Assembly (NCBI GenBank): GCA_900313015.1
Contig: OMPR01000006.1
Coordinates: 124,001-188,000 of the forward strand
Source of the DNA: Rhodobacteraceae bacterium EL53
GTDB taxonomy: Bacteria > Pseudomonadota > Alphaproteobacteria > Rhodobacterales > Rhodobacteraceae
Reading direction: 5' to 3'
DNA: 64,000 nt
In this document: positions 46,078-55,651 of the stretch, in pieces
Layout of the letters: each line of letters starts with the position of its first letter
Position numbering within the stretch: position 1 is the first letter of the stretch
Notes under the pieces: model-generated
What the model was told of the DNA's origin: nothing
Seen by the model: only the letters and a program-made list of their open reading frames with translations
Database searches by the model: none
Program-made: the position numbers and the translations under genes

Positions 46078-46118
46078 GGGCCCGGCAGGGCGCGGCTTTG
46101 CCGCGCCCTGCCGGGCCC
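46078..46118. terminator. perfect 19-base hairpin between convergent genes
   Basis: Two 19-base arms (46078-46096 and 46100-46118) pair perfectly around a TTT loop. No T-run follows on either side, so it may act as a two-way stem terminator or as a REP-like element. Its G+C content is very high. Confidence 0.6.
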
Positions 46119-46178
46119 AACGGGAGGAAATGTCTCGCTAGTGACATTGCCGACGGGCGGGAGTGCCCGTTTGATTAG

Positions 46179-47336
46179 TTAAACGTCGATAGAACGCGCG
46201 ATGAGTTCCTTCATCACTTCGTTGGTCCCACCATAGATCATCTGGACACGTGCATCTGCATAGAGACGGGCAATCGGGTATTCCATCATGAACCCATAGC
46301 CCCCGAACAGTTGCAGGCACTCGTGCATGATTTCATTCTGAACTTCGGACCCCCAATATTTCACCATCGAGGCCGTAGTTGCATCCAGTTGGCCTTGTTC
46401 CAAACGCCCAATGCAGTCATTCACAAAACTACGCAGCAACTCTGCCTTGGTTTTGCACTCTGCCAGTTTGAACCGTGTGTTTTGGAAATCCATTACGCGC
46501 TGCCCGAACGCCTTGCGTTCCTGCGTATACTTCACGGTTTCGGCGATCGCGAAATCAATCGCCCCAAGCGCCATCAATCCGATTGTCAGGCGCTCCCATG
46601 GCAGCTGCTTCATCAGTTGATAGAAGCCTTGACCCTCTTCGGCACCAATCAGGTTGGTCATCGGCACTTTGACGTCCTCAAAGAACAGCTCGGCTGTATC
46701 ATTGCCCTTCATCCCCAGTTTCTTGAGGTTTTTACCGCGGCGGAAACCTTCAGTTCCTTCGGTTTCCATTGCGATCAGTGAAACACCTTTGGCACCCAGA
46801 GTTTTGTCCGTTTTGGCCACCACGATCACCAGATCAGCCGACTGACCGTTGGTGATAAAGATTTTGGAGCCGTTGATTTTGTAGCTGTTGCCCTCTTTTT
46901 CAGCGGTGGTACGCACCGCCTGCAAATCGGATCCGGTGCCCGGTTCGGTCATCGCAATTGCACCGACCATTTCGCCAGAGACCAATTTCGGCAACCATTT
47001 CTGCTTTTGCTCTTCGCTGCCGTAGCCGTTGATGTAGTGCATCACAATGGACTGGATGCCAAAGCCCCAACCGCTGTCGCCCCGCGCAGCTTGTTCGTAC
47101 ATCGCCACGGCATCAAAGCCCATGCCTCCGCCTACTCCCCCGTATTCTTCGGCAATGGTTCCGCCCATCATGCCAGCTTCGCCAGCTTTGTTCCAAAAGC
47201 CGCGATCAACGACACCGTTGGCATTCCACGAGTCGATGTTGGGAACCAGTTCGTCATCGTAAAACCGGCCCGACATTTCGGCAAACATCCGGTGTTCTTC
47301 GGTGATCCAGCTGGCGGTTGGGGTAAAGAGCGTCAT
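46179..47336 (-). CDS. acyl-CoA dehydrogenase
   Basis: A 385-residue flavoprotein. It has AIAMTEPGTGSDLQAVRT (FAD/substrate loop), KIFITNG, LQLFGGYGFMMEYPIAR and the end motif QMIYGGTNEVMKELIARSI. The ATG at 47336 follows GAGG; the one at 47348 lacks a site. It lies 106 bases after the TIGR03084 gene and may be the last gene of the long terpene-like operon. It is a second acyl-CoA dehydrogenase beside that at 56308. Substrate unknown. Confidence 0.85.
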   Translation of the reverse strand: MTLFTPTASWITEEHRMFAEMSGRFYDDELVPNIDSWNANGVVDRGFWNKAGEAGMMGGTIAEEYGGVGGGMGFDAVAMYEQAARGDSGWGFGIQSIVMHYINGYGSEEQKQKWLPKLVSGEMVGAIAMTEPGTGSDLQAVRTTAEKEGNSYKINGSKIFITNGQSADLVIVVAKTDKTLGAKGVSLIAMETEGTEGFRRGKNLKKLGMKGNDTAELFFEDVKVPMTNLIGAEEGQGFYQLMKQLPWERLTIGLMALGAIDFAIAETVKYTQERKAFGQRVMDFQNTRFKLAECKTKAELLRSFVNDCIGRLEQGQLDATTASMVKYWGSEVQNEIMHECLQLFGGYGFMMEYPIARLYADARVQMIYGGTNEVMKELIARSIDV

Positions 47337-47442
47337 GGCATGCCTCATTGAAATCTAGGTTGAAACCAAGCTATCGCGTGCTGTGCTTTATGCCAATCTG
47401 GGTGACGCCGCGTCCCAATTCTGCAACGCAACGTCCTTTGGT

Positions 47443-48234
47443 TTAGTTCGCGACACGATGGCGCATCCCTTGGGTCGGTGGGGTTTCAGCGCCACCAGCA
47501 AAGCACTGAGCAATGGACATCCATTCGACCGCAATCGGCCCGTCCAGCTTTAGCTCTGTGTCCGTCACGTTTCGCGTTTGCGCCATGACTTGGGCGAACT
47601 CCACGGCCGATCCGTTGATCTCATTGTCGTTTGGTTCGCCAAAGGTCCAGACCGCACCTGACGGGGCAACCAATGTCATATACGGCATCACTTCGGGCAC
47701 CTTCCGGCCATTGACCTTGTAAGACCAGGCAAAGGTGTTCAATCCCAGAACCACGATGTTCTTGATGCGATCCATTTCGTGCCGCTCAGCGCCGAGGATA
47801 TCAAACACCTCTTGTCCATGCGCCCATGTTTCCATCTGCCGCGCCGTCATGGACGAACGTACCGACATGTCCGGCCCGGCCCATTTCACCCGTCGCTTGG
47901 GGTCGAGATCCGCCCAGCGCACGCCCATATCGGTATATAGGCTGCGCCATGCTTCGCGCAGCTGTTCACCGCGTTCTGAAACCATTGCGTTTTCGGTGGC
48001 ACGGAATCCTTGCTTGGCGATTCCGCCCATCACAGCCCCCACCTTGGCTGCAAACGCGTCTTCGTCCTGCAACGACAGATCCGCCATTTGGTTCCAGAAA
48101 TGCAGGTGCACCATGACGTCATTCAGGGTCCAGCCTTTGAATTGGGTGACCTGATCCCACCCATCCCCACGCACATCTGCAAGCACTGCAAAAAGCGCCT
48201 CGCTTTCGTCCAGAAAATCCTGCGCCTGTTCCAT
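47443..48234 (-). CDS. TIGR03084-family metal-binding protein
   Basis: A 263-residue protein related to mycothiol-dependent maleylpyruvate isomerase/DinB helical bundles. Metal-ligand candidates are the His residues in DVMVHLHFWNQMADL and the region METWAHGQEVFDILG. It ends next to the acyl-CoA dehydrogenase and starts one base after the nitronate monooxygenase stop. Alphaproteobacteria do not make mycothiol, so its true reaction is unknown. It is often found with acyl-CoA catabolic genes. Confidence 0.72.
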   Translation of the reverse strand: MEQAQDFLDESEALFAVLADVRGDGWDQVTQFKGWTLNDVMVHLHFWNQMADLSLQDEDAFAAKVGAVMGGIAKQGFRATENAMVSERGEQLREAWRSLYTDMGVRWADLDPKRRVKWAGPDMSVRSSMTARQMETWAHGQEVFDILGAERHEMDRIKNIVVLGLNTFAWSYKVNGRKVPEVMPYMTLVAPSGAVWTFGEPNDNEINGSAVEFAQVMAQTRNVTDTELKLDGPIAVEWMSIAQCFAGGAETPPTQGMRHRVAN

Positions 48235-49362
48235 TTATTCCTCCAACGTTGCCATCAGCCGTTCCACGGCGGCAAGGTAGTCCTGTTTAAAATCCTGTAC
48301 CACAGCGGTGGTTGAAGTCGCCTGATTCATCAACCCAACCCCCTGCCCGACCCAATAGGTCGACAATTCGGCCGCGCCATCATGGCCGGACTGCGCCAGC
48401 TTTTCGACCTTGCGCAGGGCCGGTTCCGATACCAGCGTCTGCAGTGGCATCGGCAGCGGGCTGGGGCCTTTGACCTCCCAGGCATCCGTCCAAGCTGATT
48501 TGAGCTGTCGCGACCCTTTGCCGGTGCGCGACCGAGACCGAACCGTATCGGACGAGGTCGCGGCCAACATCTTATCCTTGATTTGTTGCGGCGGTTCGCC
48601 TTCTGCCGTGGTGAGCCAGACAGACCCGCACCAAGCGCCCGCAGCCCCCATGGCCATCGCCGCGGCCATTTGTTGCCCTGTAACGATACCACCAGCGGCC
48701 AATACCGGCGTGCCCTTGGCGACCGAAACGACTTCGGGCACCAGCACCATGGTTGAGATTTCACCGCAGTGACCGCCCGCCTCGCCACCCGCCGCCACAA
48801 GGATATCGACCCCAGCAGCGACTTGCAGTTCTGCGTGTTTCTTGGCCCCGACCAAAGCAGCGACAGGAACACCTGCAGCCTTGGCGCGTTCCATCATGAT
48901 CGGGGGAGGCGTGCCCAGTGCATTTGCAATCAGCTTGATCGGGAATGAGAACGCCACATCCAGCATGTCCTGTGAGCCAGCGCTGTTCATATTGTGCGAG
49001 AACATCAACAGATCGCCGCGCGCGGCATCCAAATCATCAGTGGCCACGCCATATTGATCCAGCACCTGATTGGCGAAATCCACATGTTCTTGTGGAACAG
49101 ATGCCAGCAAATCTGCATCGCTGGGTTCAGCAGCCTGTTTTTGGATTGAGGTCGGAACGATCAGATCCACACCATAGGGTTTCCCATCACAGTTGGCATC
49201 TATCCATTCCAGTTCGGTCCGCAGCTGTTCGGGCGTATACATCACCGCCCCAAACACGCCCATGCCCCCGGCACGGGACACCGCAGCCACCACATCACGG
49301 CAATGGCTAAATGCAAACAACGGGAATTCGATGCCCAATTGGCGGCACAGGTCGGAATTCAT
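48235..49362 (-). CDS. nitronate monooxygenase-family flavoprotein
   Basis: A 375-residue FMN-binding TIM barrel. It has GIEFPLFAFS near the start, DILVAAGGEAGGHCG in the middle, PVLAAGGIVTGQQMAAAMA and WLTTAEGEPP. It belongs to the nitronate monooxygenase/2-nitropropane dioxygenase family, many members of which act as flavin reductases or dehydrogenases on other compounds. It is three bases downstream of the carboxylase alpha subunit, so it is likely part of the same pathway. Confidence 0.82.
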   Translation of the reverse strand: MNSDLCRQLGIEFPLFAFSHCRDVVAAVSRAGGMGVFGAVMYTPEQLRTELEWIDANCDGKPYGVDLIVPTSIQKQAAEPSDADLLASVPQEHVDFANQVLDQYGVATDDLDAARGDLLMFSHNMNSAGSQDMLDVAFSFPIKLIANALGTPPPIMMERAKAAGVPVAALVGAKKHAELQVAAGVDILVAAGGEAGGHCGEISTMVLVPEVVSVAKGTPVLAAGGIVTGQQMAAAMAMGAAGAWCGSVWLTTAEGEPPQQIKDKMLAATSSDTVRSRSRTGKGSRQLKSAWTDAWEVKGPSPLPMPLQTLVSEPALRKVEKLAQSGHDGAAELSTYWVGQGVGLMNQATSTTAVVQDFKQDYLAAVERLMATLEE

Positions 49363-49365
49363 AAC

Positions 49366-51339
49366 TCAAGTCTCCTCAATCTCGATCATCACGTCACCCG
49401 CGGTCAGTTGTTGCCCGGCTTTGACGTGCACGGCGCTAACTGTTCCATCGACAGCGGCCATGATCTGATGTTGCATTTTCATGGCTTCCAAAACGGCCAG
49501 TGTGTCCCCTTTGGTCACGGTCTGACCCGGTTGTGCTGTGACATCGACCACCAGCCCGGGCATTGGCGCGCTGACACGTCCTCCGGCAACGACGGTTTCG
49601 TCCTGCGCGCCCGGTCGCACCCGCGAAAACGTCATGCGTTCAGCCCCCACCGCGATTTGAATGCTATCGCGGCTGAGCACAGCGACAACATCGACCGTTT
49701 TTCCGTTTACACGGGCGCGGATCATGTCCTTGTCGCGGGCTGTCACGGTGATCTCAAATGTCTCATCACCCGCCCCAATCGTCCAACCAGCGAGCGTAGC
49801 AGTCGCGCGCAGGTGCAGGTCTTGCCCGGCGAAGGTCAACGTCACATTCAACGGCAACAGCGCCACGCTAGACCAGCCCAACTGATCCTCAGAGACATAC
49901 CCAGCAGCCTCTCTTGCCCGTTTCGCATCCGCATCAAGCAGCAGGGCCAAAGCCAATGCTGCATCTTGCGCGTGCGGCAGTGTTTTAGGGAAACCTGTGG
50001 GATAGGCCTGATCCAAAAAGGCGGTTGTTGCTTCGCCTTGCGCGAACACCTTTTGGTCCAAGACATCCGCCAGAAAGGCAGAATTGGTCACTGTACCCAG
50101 CAGAACACTTTCGCGAACTGCTTTGATCAAACGGGTGCGCGCGACCTGACGTGTGGGGCCGTGGGCGATGATTTTGGCCAACATCGGATCATAGAAGGGT
50201 GAGACGTCTTGCCCGGTCACGACCCCTGAATCCACCCGCACACCCGGGCCTGTCGCCGCGTGCCACAAATCAATTGGACCGGTTGCAGGCAAATAGTCAT
50301 TGGCAGGATCTTCGGCATAGAGACGCACCTCGATCGCGTGACCGGTGAGGGTCACGTCATCTTGGGTCAACGCCAAGGGGTCCCCCTGAGCCACCGCAAT
50401 TTGCATCGCGACCAGATCCAACCCCGTGACCAGTTCAGTTACCGGATGTTCAACCTGCAATCGGGTGTTCATCTCTAGGAAATAGAATTGCCCGGCCTCA
50501 TCCAGTAGAAACTCAACCGTTCCTGCCCCACGATAGTTGACGGCACGCGCCGCGTGCACGGCTGCTGCGCCCATTGATGCGCGCAGGTCGGGTGTCATGA
50601 CCGGGCACGGCGCTTCTTCGACCACCTTCTGATGGCGGCGCTGAACCGAGCAATCGCGTTCGCCCAGGTGGATGACTGCACCATGACTGTCGGCAAAGAC
50701 CTGAATTTCGACATGGCGCGGGGCGATGATTGCCCTTTCAAGGATCAACTCGCCTGAGCCAAACGCATTCTCAGCTTCGGATCGTGCCAAGCTGATAGCC
50801 CCGGCAAGATCTGTCTTACTTTGAACCAAGCGCATCCCACGTCCGCCACCGCCAGCGGCGGCTTTGACCATGACCGGGAACCCTATTTCATCGGCGGCCT
50901 CTATTAGCACATCGTCGGCTTGATCCGCCCCCTCATACCCGGGTACGCAGGGCACCCCAGCGGCAATCATCAGGCGCTTGGCCTCGGCCTTGTTGCCCAT
51001 CGACAGGATCGCCTGCGGTTCTGGCCCGACAAAGACCAAACCCGCAGCCTCGACCGCAGCAGCAAAATCCGAATTCTCTGACAGAAACCCGTATCCCGGA
51101 TGAATGGCCCCGGCCCCAGTGTGCTGAGCTGCTGCAAGGATCTTACCTGCATCAAGGTAACTGTCCCCCACTGGCCCGTCGCCGATCCACACGGCCTCAT
51201 CCGCCAACGCAACATGCGGCGCCTGTGCATCAGCCGTGGTGTAAACCGCCACAGCGCGCAGCCCCAGCGCCTGAGCCGAGCGGATCACACGGGCGGCGAT
51301 TTCGCCTCGGTTGGCCACCAGAATTGTATCAAATGCCAT
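49366..51339 (-). CDS. acyl-CoA carboxylase alpha subunit, biotin-containing (AtuF-like)
   Basis: A 657-residue protein. Residues 1 to about 445 form the biotin carboxylase domain (ILVANRGEIAARVIRSA, VKAAAGGGGRGMRLV for ATP, EMNTRLQVEHPVTE). The C-terminal biotinyl domain has the biotin lysine in VLEAMKMQH. The ATG at 51339 gives the family length; the longer frame to 51606 overlaps the hydratase. Together with the beta subunit at 52141 it would carboxylate a branched or isoprenoid acyl-CoA, geranyl- or methylcrotonyl-like. The AtuA gene in the same operon favours the geranyl-CoA type. Confidence 0.85.
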   Translation of the reverse strand: MAFDTILVANRGEIAARVIRSAQALGLRAVAVYTTADAQAPHVALADEAVWIGDGPVGDSYLDAGKILAAAQHTGAGAIHPGYGFLSENSDFAAAVEAAGLVFVGPEPQAILSMGNKAEAKRLMIAAGVPCVPGYEGADQADDVLIEAADEIGFPVMVKAAAGGGGRGMRLVQSKTDLAGAISLARSEAENAFGSGELILERAIIAPRHVEIQVFADSHGAVIHLGERDCSVQRRHQKVVEEAPCPVMTPDLRASMGAAAVHAARAVNYRGAGTVEFLLDEAGQFYFLEMNTRLQVEHPVTELVTGLDLVAMQIAVAQGDPLALTQDDVTLTGHAIEVRLYAEDPANDYLPATGPIDLWHAATGPGVRVDSGVVTGQDVSPFYDPMLAKIIAHGPTRQVARTRLIKAVRESVLLGTVTNSAFLADVLDQKVFAQGEATTAFLDQAYPTGFPKTLPHAQDAALALALLLDADAKRAREAAGYVSEDQLGWSSVALLPLNVTLTFAGQDLHLRATATLAGWTIGAGDETFEITVTARDKDMIRARVNGKTVDVVAVLSRDSIQIAVGAERMTFSRVRPGAQDETVVAGGRVSAPMPGLVVDVTAQPGQTVTKGDTLAVLEAMKMQHQIMAAVDGTVSAVHVKAGQQLTAGDVMIEIEET

Positions 51340-51343
51340 CTGT

Positions 51344-52138
51344 TCAGCCCTCTGCCCATTTGGGTTTACGTTTGTCAAAAAATGCGGAGATGCCTTCACG
51401 TGCTTCGTCCGAGAGCATCCGCGCGGCAAAGCTTTCAGCGGCCGTCTGGCGTTGCTGATCGCGTGTTTGAAACGGCATCTGCGCCAATTGCTGTTTGATC
51501 GCCGCCAAAGCCGCGGGCGCTGCGGCCTGTACATTGGATCGCACCTGCCCAAGGGCTGTTTCCATCCCACCGGGTGGCACGATTTGATCCACCAACCCCG
51601 TTTCATGCGCTATGGCACTATTGAACGCGGCCCCGGTCAGCATCAATCGACGCGCAGTAGGCAGGCCCAGACGCGCGACCACAAACGGCGCGATCTGCGC
51701 CGGGGTCAGGCCGATCCGGGTCTCCGACAGACTGAATTTCGCCCCTTCGGTAGCGATCACCATGTCGCCAACACAAGCCAGACCAAAGCCCCCCGCCATC
51801 GCGGCACCTTCGACAGCCATCACAATGAACTGCGGTAGGGCGGCAACGGCATCGAACAAGTCGGCGGCTTGCAGGCTCATAGCAATGATGTCCTGTTTCG
51901 ACGCACCACCCTGAAACACGGATTTGAAGGCCTTGAGGTCACCGCCCGCACAAAAGATCCCACCCTGCCCACGAAAGGTGATTCCGCGGATATCAGATGT
52001 TTGCAGGGCAGCGCACAGATCAAGCAGCGCCACAACCCGCTCACCGGTCAGAGGGTTGCGTTTGTCGGGCTCGTTGAACCAGACGGTCAGCCACGCGCCG
52101 TCCTGTTCCAGCTCTAAATGAGGAGAAGTTGGCAACAT
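51344..52138 (-). CDS. enoyl-CoA hydratase family protein (AtuE-like)
   Basis: A 264-residue crotonase-fold enzyme. The oxyanion-hole motifs are GIFCAGGDLKAFKS and EGAAMAGGFGLACVGD, and LSETRIGLTPAQIAPFV is the typical later helix. In atu clusters the corresponding gene hydrates isohexenyl-glutaconyl-CoA. It lies between the beta and alpha carboxylase genes, three to four bases from each, so all are made from one mRNA. Confidence 0.83.
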   Translation of the reverse strand: MLPTSPHLELEQDGAWLTVWFNEPDKRNPLTGERVVALLDLCAALQTSDIRGITFRGQGGIFCAGGDLKAFKSVFQGGASKQDIIAMSLQAADLFDAVAALPQFIVMAVEGAAMAGGFGLACVGDMVIATEGAKFSLSETRIGLTPAQIAPFVVARLGLPTARRLMLTGAAFNSAIAHETGLVDQIVPPGGMETALGQVRSNVQAAAPAALAAIKQQLAQMPFQTRDQQRQTAAESFAARMLSDEAREGISAFFDKRKPKWAEG

Positions 52139-52140
52139 GA

Positions 52141-53760
52141 TCAGAACCTATGCACCCCATATGAGGTTGGCTTAACTTTACGCGCCCGCCCTTCAAGGCA
52201 GGTTTCAAGACAGAACCCTAACACCCGCCGGGTGTCGCGCGGATCAATCACACCATGATCTATACACCGCCCCGAAGTATAGAACGCCCCTTCCTGACGG
52301 GTGAAATGATGGGTTATTGCTGCCGTTTGGGCTGCCATCTTTGCCTCGTCCGGCTCAACGCCTTTGCGTTTGAAACCGGCGCGGGCGACCATCTCCATCG
52401 TGCCGGCAGCTTGTTCGCCCCCCATCACGCCGGTTGCTGCATTGGGCCACGCGAACAGGAAATCCGGGTCATAGGCGTAACCGCACATACCATAGTTTCC
52501 CGCCCCGAAACTGGCCCCGATGTACAGCGCGATTTTGGGTACATCGACCGAGGTCACAGCCTGAATCATCTTTGCGCCATGTTTAATCATGCCACCTTGT
52601 TCAGACTGCGTGCCGACCATAAATCCCGTGATGTTGTTAAGGAAAATCAGCGGCGTATCACTTTGACCGCAAAGCTGGATGAACTGTGTGGCCTTGTTTG
52701 CACCCGCCGGATCAAGCGGCCCATTGTTACCGATGATGCCAACTGCAATACCGTTGATCGCCGCCTGAAGACACACTGTTGCGGGGCCATACCCCGGTTT
52801 GAAATCCTCGAACTCTGAACCATCGACCAGACGCGCCACAACTTCGCGCATGTCATAGGGCATGCGGTAGTCCGTTGGCACCACGCCCGCGATTTCCTCA
52901 GCGTCATACCGGGGGGGCTCGACGTGCTTTTCATGTCGCACAGGCAGGGACTTGTTCCAATCCAGCCGCGCCATCACATCACGGGCCATTTCTACGCCGT
53001 GCGTGTCATCCTCGGCTAAATATTCCACCAAACCTGAGATGGTGGCGTGCATTTCCGAGCCACCCAGATCACGGTCATTTGCCCGCTCACCCGTGGCCGC
53101 ATGGGTCAAGGCCGCGCCCGCCAACGCCGCCATGCCATTGTTTTTCACGCCAACAACGTAATCAGCCAACCCGGGCATATAAGCCCCGCCAGCCGTGGAT
53201 GGACCATGAAGAACCGCAACGTTGGGCAAACCCGCTGCCGAGTGGCGTGCGAGATTGCGGAACAGCTTACCGCCATTGGCCCAGAACTCGACCTTATACT
53301 CCATCAGGTTCGCACCGGCGCTTTCGACCAGATGCACAAAGGGCAGATTCTGCTTTAACGCCATGTCCTGCGCACTCAGGACTGCCGCGCCGGTCATTTC
53401 AACCATCGAGCCTGCCTTAATGCCCGCGTCATCCACCACGATCATGCAACGCACGCCTGACACAAACCCAATGCCGATGATGACCGAGGCCCCCGGCACC
53501 GATTTTTCCGGCTCTTTGATGTCGACCAAATACCCGGCCAAACCGTGAATCTGCAAAAACGGCATGCCCGGATCCAGCAGATGCGCAAGCCGGTCGCGAG
53601 GTGTGATTTGGCCACGGGCCTCCATCCGTTCGCGGCGCTGTTCAGACAGGGCGACCGGACGCGCCTCGAGCGCGCGCATTTCGGCAACCAGATCCAGCAT
53701 TCCGGCGCGGTTCTTGGCAAAGGTTTCGGATTCGCGGACAACTTGACTGACAAAGCCCAT
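52141..53760 (-). CDS. acyl-CoA carboxylase beta subunit (AtuC-like)
   Basis: A 539-residue carboxyltransferase. It has RGQITPRDRLAHLLD near residue 50, VESAGANL, GPSTAGGAYMPGLADY and a later NNGPLDPAGANKATQF and GASFGAGNYGM. It works with the biotin subunit at 49366. The methylcrotonyl-, geranyl- and propionyl-CoA types are hard to separate by eye. The neighbouring AtuA and the lack of an HMG-CoA lyase gene point to an isoprenoid substrate rather than leucine breakdown. Confidence 0.85.
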   Translation of the reverse strand: MGFVSQVVRESETFAKNRAGMLDLVAEMRALEARPVALSEQRRERMEARGQITPRDRLAHLLDPGMPFLQIHGLAGYLVDIKEPEKSVPGASVIIGIGFVSGVRCMIVVDDAGIKAGSMVEMTGAAVLSAQDMALKQNLPFVHLVESAGANLMEYKVEFWANGGKLFRNLARHSAAGLPNVAVLHGPSTAGGAYMPGLADYVVGVKNNGMAALAGAALTHAATGERANDRDLGGSEMHATISGLVEYLAEDDTHGVEMARDVMARLDWNKSLPVRHEKHVEPPRYDAEEIAGVVPTDYRMPYDMREVVARLVDGSEFEDFKPGYGPATVCLQAAINGIAVGIIGNNGPLDPAGANKATQFIQLCGQSDTPLIFLNNITGFMVGTQSEQGGMIKHGAKMIQAVTSVDVPKIALYIGASFGAGNYGMCGYAYDPDFLFAWPNAATGVMGGEQAAGTMEMVARAGFKRKGVEPDEAKMAAQTAAITHHFTRQEGAFYTSGRCIDHGVIDPRDTRRVLGFCLETCLEGRARKVKPTSYGVHRF

Positions 53761-53770
53761 GCGTCGCTCC

Positions 53771-55537
53771 TTAATTCGAATTCAGGATCAGCCCGGCCGG
53801 AATTTGCACCGGCACAGACAGGAGTTTCTGGGCAAAGCCCTTGCCCTGTGCATCGTTGCGCAGGGATGCGATGCCGCCGCCGCCTAGGGCGTTGTGCATC
53901 AGGATGTTCATGGAATGGGATCCGGGCAAGAAAAACCGTTTAATCTCGCCCCGGGTCTGGTCTGTGAAGACCTCAGCGATCCGATCCGGTGTGAGAGCGG
54001 CCCAAATGTAAGGGATATAGGCGGGGTGGCGGGCAATGACGCCGATGTTGGCGCTGTCACCTTTGTCACCGGATCGCGCCCATGCCAGATCTTCGAGGCC
54101 ATGCGTGACCATTTCAGTCGATGTGCCCGCAGAAGCTGGCGCTTTTGGCGAACTTGGAGCGGGTGGTTTCAACCCACCCTGCTCCGGTTCATAATCTATC
54201 GTCTTCTCATCAAGCGAGATTTTGTAGGCCAACTGATCCGCGTCTACCAAAAAGGAAAACAACGCGACCACGGGCGAGGGTTTAGGTCGCCCGCCACCAG
54301 TAAAGAAATGCAATCCCGGCGGTGTCGCCAAGGCTCCACCGATCAATTCTTTTAGAAACAGTCCAATGGCGCGCGGATCATGATGGCGCACTGCCGCTTT
54401 GAACGCGATCTCTTCATAAGGGCCATCACCGGGACGCCCGCCAAAGGCCTCAAAACTAACTTCGCTATAGTCCGGCACGCGCATCTTGGTCAGCGTTGCC
54501 CGCGCCCGATCAAGACCGGCCTGCGCGAACGCCTGCGCTTTGGTGCGCGCATCCCGGCCATTAAACTGAAACACCATGCCAGCCCGGTAGCCATCCGACC
54601 ACGTGGTGGACACCTTGAGCTGCCCTGAGGCTGGTCGCCCCTTGGCCCCACGGACCTGCACCCTGTCAGCCCCAAGCTGCACGAGCTGAACGTCGGAAAA
54701 GTCACACACGACATCGGGCAGCAAATAGGCTTGAGGGTCGCCTATCTCATAGAGCATTTGTTCACAGGCTGAGGCAGTCGAAACAATACCGGTTGTGGCA
54801 TCAGGTTTGGTCAATACCATGCTGCCATCGGCGTGAACTTCGGCAATCGGGTACCCGATCTGGGCGACATCCCCGGCCTGCTCCCAATCGGTGAAATTCC
54901 CACCGGTGGATTGCGGACCACATTCCAACAGATGACCGGCCAACGAGCCAGCCGACAACAGATCAAAGTTATCCGCAGACCAATTGAAATGATGCATGCA
55001 AGCCGCCAAGGTCAACGCGCTGTCAACGCAGCGCCCCGTAATCACGATATCAGCGCCCGCATTCAGCGCCGCCACAATCGGGGCTGCCCCGATATAGGCA
55101 TTCATTGAAGCGATTTTGTCCCGAGGCGGCATTGCCGCCCCTGAAAACATCTCGGTCACGCCGGCAAATTCCGCCGCCCGTGGGAGGAGATCATCCCCCT
55201 CAACCACCGCAACCGTCAAAGACAAACCTGCCTCTGCAATATTGGCCTTCAATGCCGCCCCACAAGCCGCAGGATTCACCCCACCCGCGTTGGACAGAAC
55301 CTTAACACCCTGCGCGGCGATTGCGCCCAGATTACGACCCATTGCGTCTGAAACAAAATCAACCGCGTACCCTTTGTCGGCATCCTTAAGCCGTGCGCGC
55401 GCCATGATCGACATGGTGATTTCTGCGAGATAGTCATAGACGAGCACATCCACACCCGCGCCAAGCAACTGCGCCGTCGCATGTGGTGCTTCCCCCCAGA
55501 ACCCGCTGGCCCCGCCGATCCGCAATGCGTTTGTCAC
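53771..55537 (-). CDS. atuA: acyclic terpene utilisation protein AtuA-like (DUF1446)
   Basis: A 588-residue protein. The N-terminal DUF1446 part begins TNALRIGGASGFWGEAP and includes VLSNAGGVNPAACGAAL and ITGRCVDSALTLAACMHHF. A shorter C-terminal domain starts near LAWARSGDKGDSANIGVIAR. The GTG at 55537 has GGAGG eight bases ahead and is preferred over ATG 55552. AtuA is required for growth on citronellol/geraniol in Pseudomonas, but its reaction is not established. It heads the carboxylase operon. Confidence 0.82.
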   Translation of the reverse strand: MTNALRIGGASGFWGEAPHATAQLLGAGVDVLVYDYLAEITMSIMARARLKDADKGYAVDFVSDAMGRNLGAIAAQGVKVLSNAGGVNPAACGAALKANIAEAGLSLTVAVVEGDDLLPRAAEFAGVTEMFSGAAMPPRDKIASMNAYIGAAPIVAALNAGADIVITGRCVDSALTLAACMHHFNWSADNFDLLSAGSLAGHLLECGPQSTGGNFTDWEQAGDVAQIGYPIAEVHADGSMVLTKPDATTGIVSTASACEQMLYEIGDPQAYLLPDVVCDFSDVQLVQLGADRVQVRGAKGRPASGQLKVSTTWSDGYRAGMVFQFNGRDARTKAQAFAQAGLDRARATLTKMRVPDYSEVSFEAFGGRPGDGPYEEIAFKAAVRHHDPRAIGLFLKELIGGALATPPGLHFFTGGGRPKPSPVVALFSFLVDADQLAYKISLDEKTIDYEPEQGGLKPPAPSSPKAPASAGTSTEMVTHGLEDLAWARSGDKGDSANIGVIARHPAYIPYIWAALTPDRIAEVFTDQTRGEIKRFFLPGSHSMNILMHNALGGGGIASLRNDAQGKGFAQKLLSVPVQIPAGLILNSN

Positions 55538-55572
55538 GTCACGTTCCTCCATCCCGATCAAAACGGCACTTT

Positions 55573-55590
55573 ACAGACCGTCCGTTCTGT
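55573..55590. promoter_or_regulatory. TetR-type operator palindrome
   Basis: ACAGACCGTCCGTTCTGT fits the 18-base palindrome ACAGANCGNNCGNTCTGT. It lies in the gap between atuA (leftward) and the TetR gene (rightward) and is the evident site for that TetR protein to control both. Confidence 0.7.
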
Positions 55591-55651
55591 TTTTAAGTTC
55601 CAGCCATCGCTCCGGTCAACGGGGTTTTGCAACAAACGACGCCACGGAACG

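Noticed and set aside
46179-55537. Leucine/isovalerate (liu) operon
   Set aside because: The carboxylase and hydratase would fit, but there is no HMG-CoA lyase gene and an AtuA-type gene is present, so an atu-like pathway is favoured.
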